Below are positions 1 to 5,803 of a stretch of 6,618 nucleotides of DNA, piece after piece. The first letter of the stretch is position 1. Each line of letters begins with the position of its first letter. Source of the stretch: Minisyncoccota bacterium (GTDB taxonomy: Bacteria; Patescibacteriota; Minisyncoccia; Moranbacterales; GCA-2747515). A program made the translations under genes and the position numbers. The DNA is taken from the NCBI GenBank assembly GCA_938034715.1, contig CALHMM010000099.1, positions 1 through 6,618 of the forward strand, given 5' to 3'. The notes below the pieces were generated by a model that searched no databases, was not told the DNA's origin, and saw only the letters and a program-made list of their open reading frames with translations.

Positions 1-17
1 AATACACAGCACAAATT

Positions 18-46
18 AAGACAGAGGACAAAAAATATTGTATACT
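18..46 (+). promoter_or_regulatory. Possible sigma70-type promoter of the large surface-protein gene
   Basis: A TATACT hexamer at 41-46 (5 of 6 to TATAAT) lies 17 bases downstream of AAGACA at 18-23 (4 of 6 to TTGACA). A start near position 52 would leave a leader of about 27 bases before the ATG at 79. The -35 match is weak and the surrounding DNA is A/T-rich, so chance is a real alternative. No terminator or other gene is visible in bases 1-78. Confidence 0.35.
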
Positions 47-78
47 TAATCTAACTAATATAAACATAAAATCCTTGC

Positions 79-207
79 ATGAAATCCTCTCGAAAAAAGT
101 CACTTTGTATATCGATTTCAATATTTCTCGCGATACTTATAACACCTATAAGTCTTGTTAGAAACGGTGAAAACAGACAAATATTTTCTGTAAATACTGC
201 GCAAGCT
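79..207 (+). other. Signal peptide of the giant surface protein
   Basis: Residues 1-43 show a basic start (K2, R5, K6, K7), a hydrophobic core at about 9-27 and a likely signal peptidase I site A41-Q42-A43 before A44-P45. The distance from core to cleavage site is about 16 residues, with two arginines and a glutamate in between, longer than a typical c-region. If cleavage failed, the core would serve as an N-terminal membrane anchor. Confidence 0.8.
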
Positions 208-3200
208 GCGCCGGTATGTACGGGTGGGCAATTGGGTGGTATCGTTTTTCGTGACTTTAATTCCAACGGCGCATATGACACGGAAGAAGTGCTTGTCGAA
301 GGAATAACGATTTCAGTATATGACACTGGAAATAATCTCATTGCATCGACGACAACTGATACAGCTGGTGAATACGTCGTTAGTGTCCCAAACGGAGATG
401 AAGTCCGCGTTGAGATGACGGGGCTCCCTTCATACTTGCAACCAGCCCAATCAGGAACAATTGTAGACTCATCTGTCCGATTCATTACCAATAGCGACAC
501 ATGTGATGTAGATTTTGGTGTGATCAATCCTGCTGACTTCTGTGAGGCTGACCCTGATCTCGCTCTAGCTTGTTATGCAAATGGAGACGGGTCAACAAAC
601 ACTACGCCAGGATTTGTTACTTTCCCATATACCAACTCCGGACTTGAGACTACTACACCATACTCTGTAACGTCTGAAATCAGGGATATTGGGACTGTTT
701 GGGGTACAGCATGGCAACCAAAAACTGAAACACTCTACACTAGCACGTTCCTAAAGCGTCATTCGACAATGAAAGATGGACCCGGGCATGTCTATGTATA
801 TGATTATGCAGGCACAGCAGAAACTTTATTGGGGAGTTTTGATCTACAAGGCGTGACTCCAGACAATGGAGGAGCGGCGATTGACCTAGGGACAGTTTGT
901 CGAGACAGTAGTTGTGGTGTCACTGATCCACCGACTGATGCTACATTGCCATGGCACGATCAGGATGCATTTGGAAAAGTAGCAAAGATGAGTTACGGCG
1001 ACATCGACATCGCAGAAGATTCAGATCAATTGTGGCTCGTAAACCTGAACCAGCAAGCACTAATTTCAGTCGATATTTCCGATCCAGATCCATTTGTGCT
1101 AGGAACGACAAATCAATACGACATAGGGACTCTACCTGGTGCACCAGTGTGCTCCAACGGCGATATACGGCCATGGGCTCTAAAATTCAGAGACGGAAAA
1201 GGGTATCTCGGTGCTGTGTGTGATGCAGCAGGATCTGCTGATTCCAATGACCTTTCTGGGTATATTCTATCCTTCGACCCTCTCAATCCAACAGCGGGAT
1301 TTACAAACGAAGTAGTAATTACAGCAGCGCAATTTATTACTGGAGGATGGCAATATTGGACTGATGACTGGGCAACGCTCTGGCCAGATCCTACACAGGG
1401 CAATGTCCTTACCAACCTGCCATTGATTATGGACATTGAATTCGAAGCAGACAACGATATGGTTATCTCAGTTGGTGACCGTGTCGGGCATATGGGTGGC
1501 TATGAAAACTATGGTCCAGACATAACAAATACAACAAACATTTATTCACATTTTGGTCACGGAGATGTAACGTCATTTTGCTTGACTGGCACTGGATACG
1601 CCTTGGAACCAACCACTGGATGTCCTGGGAACTATTCAAGTCCAGGATTAAATGGTTGGACGGAATACTATCAAGATGAATCTGCTGACAATGTGGCGCA
1701 CAACAGCATGGGTGGCTTTGCGATGCATTACTCCCAAGAAGAGCTCGTCAGTGTAGTAGTTGATCCTTTCCCGATTGGGGGCACGATAGGAGATCCAGTG
1801 TACTGGAACACTGGAGGTATTCATTGGTATGATGTCACTACAGGAGCAAAGACGGACTACTATAGGCTCTACCCAAGTATGGCAACCGAGCTTTTTGGCA
1901 AGGCGTCAGGACTTGGGGACGTAGAATTACTTTGTTCGCCAGCACCGATAGAAATCGGCAACAGAGTGTGGATCGATACTGATAATGATGGATTACAAGA
2001 TGCAGGTGAGGCACCAATTGCTGGTGTTACTGTAGAGCTACTTTCCGGCGGGACACTCGTGGGAACTGCTGTCACAGATGCAAATGGTCACTATTACTTT
2101 GGCGGCGTAAATAACACAAATATTCCAACAGGAAGTATAGATCCGTTAGCAAATTATGATGTATCGATAGACACTACGCAAACCGCACTAGCACCATACG
2201 CGCTTACTACGGCAGACGCCAACAGTAATGCTGATGACACGATTGACTCAGATGGCTCAATGAGTGGCACAGATGCACTAGCTTCCACTACAACACAAGC
2301 AGCCGGGCACAATAGACACTCACTCGATTTTGGGTTCTATCCAGCATCAACCTACGCCCTATCCCTTACAAAAACCCATAATGATGCAGACAACACGATT
2401 GCTCCTGGTGATACCGTTACCTACACCATAACAATCGCAAATACAGGGAATACAACAGGAACAGGTATTGATCTTACAGATACCTTGAGCTCAGCAACCT
2501 CCGTAGATACAGTAGGAAACTTCACCTTCACAAATTGCGGTGCATCGCATACAAATACATCGTCTGGCTTGACTGTCACAGTAACTGATCTTGAGGCAAC
2601 AGTAGCCAATGACTGTGTCATCACGTACGACGTTACAGCACAAAGTCCAGGAATCGAAGGCGACACGATCACCAATACAGTAGACATCACAGCTGCGACA
2701 GAGGGAGGAAACGATCCAGCTGCAACAAGTGCCCCAGATATCACCATAGATACAACACCAGATCTTTCAACATCCACAAAAACAGTGACTGATACTAATG
2801 GCGGTGCAGTAGAGCCAGGTGATACGCTAGCCTACACCGTAACAATTATCAATTCAGGAAATGGGACAGCCTCAGGTGTAGATGCAACAGATACAGTCGA
2901 TTTAGACACCACACTCACAACAGCTTCTGTAACAGTGGCCAATTGCGGTAGCGCCTACACAGATAGCTCAACAGCGACAGATTTGTCAATCACAGACCTA
3001 GAAATTACAACAACCACAAACTGTGTCATCACCTTTGATGTGGTCATTGCAGATCCGCTTGATGAAGGTACAACCATCGGAAATACGATAACACTTAGCG
3101 CACCAGCAGAAGGTGGTGTGGGAGCGTCACCAAGTTCTACAGACCAAACAATCGACGGTACACCTGCACTTGTCGTACTCAAAGTAGACTCTGATGCAGA

Positions 3201-4983
3201 CAACCTCATCAACCCAAGCGGTGTCGCTACGTACACCGTAACCATCCAAAACACAGGAAACGCAACTGGTACAGGCATCGACCTCGCCGACACCATCACC
3301 GGCCCTGTCTCTTCAGTAGGAAACTTCACATTCACTGATTGTGGTACTGCCTACACCAATACGTCAACTGGACTCGCAATCACTGTCGCTGACTTAGAGG
3401 TGGCCCCAGCAACAACCTGTACAATTACCTATGACGCAACAGTAGACGCAGGTGCAAGTGCTGGAGCAACCATCTCCAATACAGCAGACGTCTCACCAGC
3501 AAACGAAGGGAGTAACGATCCTACTCCACAAGTAGCAGATACGCTGACGGTGAATGCATTACCTTCATACGATCTTGCACTCACAAAGCAAACAACAGCA
3601 ACAAGTGTAAACGTTGGCGATACAGTAACCTTTAACATAGAAGTGACAAACCAAGGCAACGCGGCAACTGATAATATTACCATCACAGACTATATCCCTG
3701 CAGGATTCACACTCAATGATTCAGATTGGTCAGCAGGGACAAATGGTGCAAGTGGAATAAGCGCATCAGTTACACTCTCAGTAGCAAATACAGGTCTGCC
3801 AGCGGGGGGACTACCAGGAAGTGGTGCAACAGTCACAGTACCAATTGATCTAACTGTAGTAGCAGGAGCAACCAATGCATCACTCATCAACTATGCAGAA
3901 ATTTCAGCATTCACTGATACAAGTGGTGGAGCGCAAGTAGATGCCGACTCAACACCGAACGCATCTGACACAGATGATGTTGGGGGAACGCCAGGCGAAC
4001 CTACGCAAGACAACGTCATCACAGATGATGGTACAATCGACGAAGACGACCATGACCCTGCTTTTGTGACTTTGGTAGAAGAGGAAGTAATTGATGAAAT
4101 AGTAGAGGATGTAGAGGAGCCATTCTTTGACCTCGCACTATCAAAAACAAGTGAAACCTCTGGTATTGTCAGTATCGGTGATGATATTGATTTTATAATG
4201 ACCATTACAAACGAAGGAACTATTGCAGCTGACAATATAACCATCATCGATTACATCCCAGCGGGGTTAGTCCTCAATGATCCTCAATGGACAAGCACAC
4301 CTGAGGGATACGCGACACGGGCATTGTCTATCGCAAGCGGGTCAATTGCGGCAGAGGGATTACTGCCAGGCCAGAGCATGTCGATACCGATAACTTTACA
4401 AATTGCACCTGATGCAGTTAGTGGGGGTCTCGTTAATATCTCAGAAATAGCAGGAGCTACTGATCTAGCAGGAGGCATTCAACAAGATATCGACTCGACG
4501 CCCGATACAGTAGTAGATGGTGATCAGGCAAATGGTGAAGATGATCAAGATCAATTACGGATCGAACTGGCAGTAGACGGTCAGTGTAGTGAAGAATCAG
4601 ACATCGGTAATATGATCTTTGAAGATGTTAACTGTAATGGAAAGTATGACAAGGATATTGATGAGCCATTAGACGATATCAAAGTGAAGCTGAAGGATGA
4701 AAGCGGTGAAACAGTAGATGAAGATAACACTAACTCCAAAGGAAAATATGAGCTACACACTTCGCTAACTGGTCGGTACCACGTCGTTGTAGATAAAGAT
4801 GACATAAAGAAATTTGCGTACTCTGTCGATCCTGGATCGAGTGTTAATCCAAACAATAAGGCGTTTGTCGACGTAGACCAATGCGGGGACGACACAACCA
4901 AGATGGACTTTGGGTTCATCGTAAAAGACTGTGAACTCGCACAAACAGGATATGACACAGACGCACTAATGTGCCTGAAGTAG
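79..4983 (+). CDS. Giant secreted surface protein with three SdrD B-like domains, a propeller-like region, five DUF11 repeats and a C-terminal LAQTG
   Basis: This encodes a 1634-residue exported protein, probably an adhesin or surface stalk. Seen in order: signal peptide 1-43; SdrD B-like domain about 47-149; propeller-like region about 160-619; SdrD B-like domain about 620-756; five DUF11-type repeats at about 759-894, 895-1029, 1030-1162, 1163-1349 and 1350-1494; SdrD B-like domain about 1503-1617; LAQTG at 1620-1624 and ten further residues. The ATG at 79 follows an in-frame TAA at 67 and begins a basic-then-hydrophobic leader, so it is the natural start, although no Shine-Dalgarno sequence precedes it. 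SdrD B domains are calcium-binding rods in staphylococcal surface proteins, and DUF11 repeats are common in large secreted proteins. Lys and Arg are almost absent from the stem. The gene is followed 51 bases later by a sortase, suggesting covalent display, but no hydrophobic tail follows LAQTG. The ligand is unknown. The architecture is secure; the adhesin role is inference. Confidence 0.93.
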   Translation: MKSSRKKSLCISISIFLAILITPISLVRNGENRQIFSVNTAQAAPVCTGGQLGGIVFRDFNSNGAYDTEEVLVEGITISVYDTGNNLIASTTTDTAGEYVVSVPNGDEVRVEMTGLPSYLQPAQSGTIVDSSVRFITNSDTCDVDFGVINPADFCEADPDLALACYANGDGSTNTTPGFVTFPYTNSGLETTTPYSVTSEIRDIGTVWGTAWQPKTETLYTSTFLKRHSTMKDGPGHVYVYDYAGTAETLLGSFDLQGVTPDNGGAAIDLGTVCRDSSCGVTDPPTDATLPWHDQDAFGKVAKMSYGDIDIAEDSDQLWLVNLNQQALISVDISDPDPFVLGTTNQYDIGTLPGAPVCSNGDIRPWALKFRDGKGYLGAVCDAAGSADSNDLSGYILSFDPLNPTAGFTNEVVITAAQFITGGWQYWTDDWATLWPDPTQGNVLTNLPLIMDIEFEADNDMVISVGDRVGHMGGYENYGPDITNTTNIYSHFGHGDVTSFCLTGTGYALEPTTGCPGNYSSPGLNGWTEYYQDESADNVAHNSMGGFAMHYSQEELVSVVVDPFPIGGTIGDPVYWNTGGIHWYDVTTGAKTDYYRLYPSMATELFGKASGLGDVELLCSPAPIEIGNRVWIDTDNDGLQDAGEAPIAGVTVELLSGGTLVGTAVTDANGHYYFGGVNNTNIPTGSIDPLANYDVSIDTTQTALAPYALTTADANSNADDTIDSDGSMSGTDALASTTTQAAGHNRHSLDFGFYPASTYALSLTKTHNDADNTIAPGDTVTYTITIANTGNTTGTGIDLTDTLSSATSVDTVGNFTFTNCGASHTNTSSGLTVTVTDLEATVANDCVITYDVTAQSPGIEGDTITNTVDITAATEGGNDPAATSAPDITIDTTPDLSTSTKTVTDTNGGAVEPGDTLAYTVTIINSGNGTASGVDATDTVDLDTTLTTASVTVANCGSAYTDSSTATDLSITDLEITTTTNCVITFDVVIADPLDEGTTIGNTITLSAPAEGGVGASPSSTDQTIDGTPALVVLKVDSDADNLINPSGVATYTVTIQNTGNATGTGIDLADTITGPVSSVGNFTFTDCGTAYTNTSTGLAITVADLEVAPATTCTITYDATVDAGASAGATISNTADVSPANEGSNDPTPQVADTLTVNALPSYDLALTKQTTATSVNVGDTVTFNIEVTNQGNAATDNITITDYIPAGFTLNDSDWSAGTNGASGISASVTLSVANTGLPAGGLPGSGATVTVPIDLTVVAGATNASLINYAEISAFTDTSGGAQVDADSTPNASDTDDVGGTPGEPTQDNVITDDGTIDEDDHDPAFVTLVEEEVIDEIVEDVEEPFFDLALSKTSETSGIVSIGDDIDFIMTITNEGTIAADNITIIDYIPAGLVLNDPQWTSTPEGYATRALSIASGSIAAEGLLPGQSMSIPITLQIAPDAVSGGLVNISEIAGATDLAGGIQQDIDSTPDTVVDGDQANGEDDQDQLRIELAVDGQCSEESDIGNMIFEDVNCNGKYDKDIDEPLDDIKVKLKDESGETVDEDNTNSKGKYELHTSLTGRYHVVVDKDDIKKFAYSVDPGSSVNPNNKAFVDVDQCGDDTTKMDFGFIVKDCELAQTGYDTDALMCLK
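217..525 (+). other. SdrD B-like domain 1
   Basis: Residues about 47-149. The domain begins with a G-x-I-V-F-R-D pattern, then the acidic loop DFNSNGAYD (59-67), an EF-hand-like calcium-site signature of this family. It continues with V-x-G-I-T-I-S-V-Y and a T-D-x-x-G-E-Y strand, and ends at D145-F146-G147, matching the usual closing DFG. C47 and C142 bracket the module, and C155 and C165 follow; a disulfide between the bracketing pair is possible but inferred. Confidence 0.85.
556..1935 (+). other. Beta-propeller-like region of SdrD B surface proteins
   Basis: Residues about 160-619. Features recalled from this class of secreted protein: W-G-x-x-W-Q-P (208-214) followed by FLKRH (224-228); a G-D-I-D-I-x-E-D-S-D-x-L-W-x-V-N-L stretch; a D-I-E-F-x-A-D-x-D-M segment ending in D467-R468; a G-D at 495-496; and the closing FGKASGLGDVELLC (606-619), which runs straight into the next SdrD B domain. 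Repeated strand-turn patterns with Asp/Gly turns suggest a propeller, but blades cannot be counted by eye. No catalytic motif was recognised. Several cysteines are present (including 274, 279, 358, 381 and 619). It probably forms the head of the protein. Confidence 0.6.
1936..2346 (+). other. SdrD B-like domain 2
   Basis: Residues about 620-756. This is the most canonical copy: I-G-N-R-V-W-I at 626-632, the acidic loop DTDNDGLQD (633-641), A-G-E-x-P-I-A-G-V-T-V-E-L, a V-T-D-A-N-G-H-Y-Y-F strand, and the closing D750-F751-G752-F753. Unlike domains 1 and 3 it contains no cysteine after C619. It joins the propeller-like region to the DUF11 stem. Confidence 0.9.
2353..2760 (+). repeat. DUF11-type repeat 1 (cysteine-pair subtype)
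   Basis: Residues about 759-894. It shows the family's opening strand A-L-S-L-T-K-T, then P-G-D-T-V-T-Y-T-I-T-I-A-N-T-G-N, L-T-D-T-L, and the late strand I-T-N-T-V-D-I. Cysteines at 820 and 846 are 26 residues apart. K765 is the only basic Lys/Arg in the repeat. It is closest to repeat 3, sharing for example an exact 16-base match at 2510-2525 and 3314-3329. Confidence 0.85.
2761..3165 (+). repeat. DUF11-type repeat 2 (cysteine-pair subtype)
   Basis: Residues about 895-1029, 135 long. It has the same order of strands: S-T-S-T-K-T, P-G-D-T-L-A-Y-T-V-T-I-I-N-S-G-N, A-T-D-T-V, NCG, N-C-V-I-T-F-D and G-N-T-I-T-L-S. Cysteines at 956 and 982 are again 26 apart. K901 is the only Lys or Arg. It has diverged more from repeats 1 and 3 than they have from each other. 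Confidence 0.85.
3166..3564 (+). repeat. DUF11-type repeat 3 (cysteine-pair subtype)
   Basis: Residues about 1030-1162, 133 long. Opening strand L-V-V-L-K-V, then Y-T-V-T-I-Q-N-T-G-N, G-T-G-I-D-L-A-D-T-I, V-G-N-F-T-F-T-D-C-G, T-C-T-I-T-Y-D and S-N-T-A-D-V-S. Cysteines at 1088 and 1114 keep the 26-residue spacing. K1035 is the sole basic Lys/Arg. It shares a D-A-D-N opening loop and a V-G-N-F-T-F-T block with repeat 1. Confidence 0.85.
3565..4125 (+). repeat. DUF11-type repeat 4 (cysteine-free subtype) with Asp-rich tail and acidic hinge
   Basis: Residues about 1163-1349. Opening strand Y-D-L-A-L-T-K-Q, V-G-D-T-V-T-F-N-I-E-V-T-N-Q-G-N, then I-T-I-T-D-Y-I-P-A-G-F-x-L-N-D and L-I-N-Y-A-E-I-S. 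It has no cysteine and only one Lys (K1170). The extra length is an Asp-rich segment (about 1288-1326, including D-A-D-S-T-P-N and D-E-D-D-H-D-P) and a Glu/Val/Ile hinge (about 1334-1347). Asp-rich segments of this kind are common after such repeats and may bind calcium; that is inference. Confidence 0.85.
4126..4560 (+). repeat. DUF11-type repeat 5 (cysteine-free subtype)
   Basis: Residues about 1350-1494. It is a sister of repeat 4: F-D-L-A-L-S-K-T, F-I-M-T-I-T-N-E-G-T, D-N-I-T-I-I-D-Y-I-P-A-G-L-x-L-N-D and L-V-N-I-S-E-I-A. No cysteine. The Asp-rich tail is shorter (about 1470-1491, including D-I-D-S-T-P-D and D-D-Q-D-Q). K1356 is the only Lys; two arginines occur (R1414 and R1494). Confidence 0.85.
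4585..4929 (+). other. SdrD B-like domain 3
   Basis: Residues about 1503-1617. I-G-N-M-I-F-E-D opens the domain, DVNCNGKYD (1516-1524) is the acidic loop, followed by E-P-L-D-D-I-K-V-K-L-K-D, an S-K-G-K-Y-E-L strand and the closing D1610-F1611-G1612-F1613. It is rich in Lys and Asp, unlike the Lys-poor stem before it. Cysteines at 1503, 1519, 1602 and 1618 echo the bracketing pair of domain 1. It places the LAQTG motif immediately outside a folded module. Confidence 0.85.
4936..4950 (+). other. LAQTG sortase recognition motif without a membrane tail
   Basis: Residues 1620-1624. LAxTG is the pattern established for class E sortases. Normally a hydrophobic segment of about 20 residues and a basic end follow the motif; here only YDTDALMCLK and a TAG stop follow. 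The other two forward frames close at TGA and TAA within this short stretch, so no single frameshift restores a tail. Confidence 0.6.
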
Positions 4984-5034
4984 ATAGAAAATACTGAAGC
5001 GCAGACATGATAGCATTTGAATAGTTACTGCATT
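4984..5034 (+). other. Short intergenic gap between surface protein and sortase genes
   Basis: These 51 bases hold in-frame TGA at 5008 and TAG at 5011 after the TAG at 4981. No stem followed by a T-run and no convincing promoter were seen, which fits cotranscription of the two genes. Confidence 0.5.
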
Positions 5035-5709
5035 ATGAATACGAGCCTTTTATTGAGAGTTGCCGGTATCGGGTTAATAATCCTGATTCTTTGCGTAGCA
5101 TTTTTCATCATAAAAAAGCCGCAAGAAGTCGCCTATATCTCTGAAAGTGAGGAAGAAGAAACACTCGCGCTTTCGCAAGAATTCGATCAAGATATTGATC
5201 AAGAAAAAGATCAAGCCAAGATTGTAAATGAAGACCATAATCAGGATCAAGAAGTGGAGAAACAGAAATTCAATATTAGAGATCACAACTTCATTTTGGA
5301 CATTGAGACAGATAGCCTCGCTGTTTCCGCGCCTGTGTTTGACGGCGTAACTGATAGCAGTCTTTCGCGTGGAGTCGGGCGGCATGTCACAACGGCAGTG
5401 CCTAGTGAAGAAGGTGGGAATGTCGTGCTTTCTGGTCATCAGTGGTACCCAGGAGAATCTCCAGGGTACAAAGTCTTCGAAGATCTGGACGCTCTCTCAA
5501 AAGATGATGAAGTCTCAATCCGTTATGGTGACAAAAAATACACATACCGAGTAAATAAGATAAAGGTCGTAGAGCCAACAGATGTCAGTATACTAGAGCC
5601 AACAGAAAAGCCACAACTAACCCTCTACACATGCTACCCTCGGTACTCTACTGAGAAGCGTCTTGTTTACATATCAGAGTTAATTGATGTCACGCCTATT
5701 GATGTTTAG
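5035..5709 (+). CDS. Class E-like sortase with N-terminal membrane anchor
   Basis: This encodes a transpeptidase of 224 residues that should cut sorting motifs at the outer face of the membrane and attach proteins to an amine acceptor. An N-terminal transmembrane helix spans about 9-26, followed by K27-K28, then a charged low-complexity linker to about 80, then the sortase fold. The catalytic triad is visible: H135 in VVLSGH, C200 in TLYTCYPRYSTEKR, and R209. The T-C-x-P-R-[YF]-S-x-x-x-R pattern and the G-V-G-R-H-V-T-T-A-x-P region resemble class E enzymes, which prefer LAxTG; class D is the main alternative. The ATG at 5035 was chosen; a TTG at 5017 in the same frame would add six residues, and in-frame TAG at 5011 bars anything longer. 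Neither start has a clear Shine-Dalgarno sequence. It lies 51 bases after the LAQTG-bearing gene, probably cotranscribed, and is likely its dedicated or housekeeping enzyme. Confidence 0.92.
   Translation: MNTSLLLRVAGIGLIILILCVAFFIIKKPQEVAYISESEEEETLALSQEFDQDIDQEKDQAKIVNEDHNQDQEVEKQKFNIRDHNFILDIETDSLAVSAPVFDGVTDSSLSRGVGRHVTTAVPSEEGGNVVLSGHQWYPGESPGYKVFEDLDALSKDDEVSIRYGDKKYTYRVNKIKVVEPTDVSILEPTEKPQLTLYTCYPRYSTEKRLVYISELIDVTPIDV
5185..5256 (+). repeat. 12-base degenerate tandem repeat in the sortase linker
   Basis: GATCAAG recurs at 5185, 5197, 5209 and 5245, all in register on a 12-base period; the units at 5221 and 5233 are degenerate. In protein this is a tetrapeptide series DQDI-DQEK-DQAK-IVNE-DHNQ-DQEV (sortase residues 51-74). 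It forms a hydrophilic, probably extended or helical spacer between the membrane anchor and the catalytic domain. Confidence 0.7.
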
Positions 5710-5747
5710 AACGGCTGCAAGGAGTAGTCCAACCACTGGTAATAAAG

Positions 5748-5776
5748 TTGTTTCTGATACTAAAGTGGTGTAAAAT
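5748..5776 (+). promoter_or_regulatory. Possible sigma70-type promoter of the third gene
   Basis: TAAAAT at 5771-5776 (5 of 6 to TATAAT) lies 17 bases after TTGTTT at 5748-5753 (3 of 6 to TTGACA). Transcription near 5783 would give a leader of about 20 bases before the ATG at 5804. The 94-base gap after the sortase stop has no convincing intrinsic terminator, so readthrough from the upstream genes is also possible. Confidence 0.4.
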
Positions 5777-5803
5777 TTAATTATAACTTCATAAAATAAA
5801 AGT

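Noticed and set aside
951..1223. Plus-strand Arg-rich open frame of 90 codons within the propeller-like region.
   Set aside because: It lies in a shifted frame inside a continuous 1634-codon gene and has no domain or initiation signal.
2421..4958. Several long minus-strand open frames opposite the DUF11 and SdrD B regions.
   Set aside because: They mirror the Thr/Asp/Ser-rich codon bias of the plus-strand gene, have no recognisable domains or start signals, and overlap a clearly real gene.
5017..5034. TTG at 5017 as the sortase start.
   Set aside because: It adds only six residues with no ribosome binding site, whereas ATG 5035 gives a compact leader directly before the transmembrane helix.
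4951..5115. The surface-protein and sortase genes are in the same reading frame, so readthrough would put the sortase's transmembrane helix behind LAQTG.
   Set aside because: Three in-frame stops intervene (TAG 4981, TGA 5008, TAG 5011), and the helix would begin about 35 residues after the motif, too far for a normal sorting signal. No recoding signal is visible.
5730..5770. Inverted repeat ACCACT / AGTGGT downstream of the sortase gene as a terminator.
   Set aside because: The stem is only about six base pairs with a loop of about 26 bases and no T-run follows; it also overlaps the candidate promoter of the next gene.
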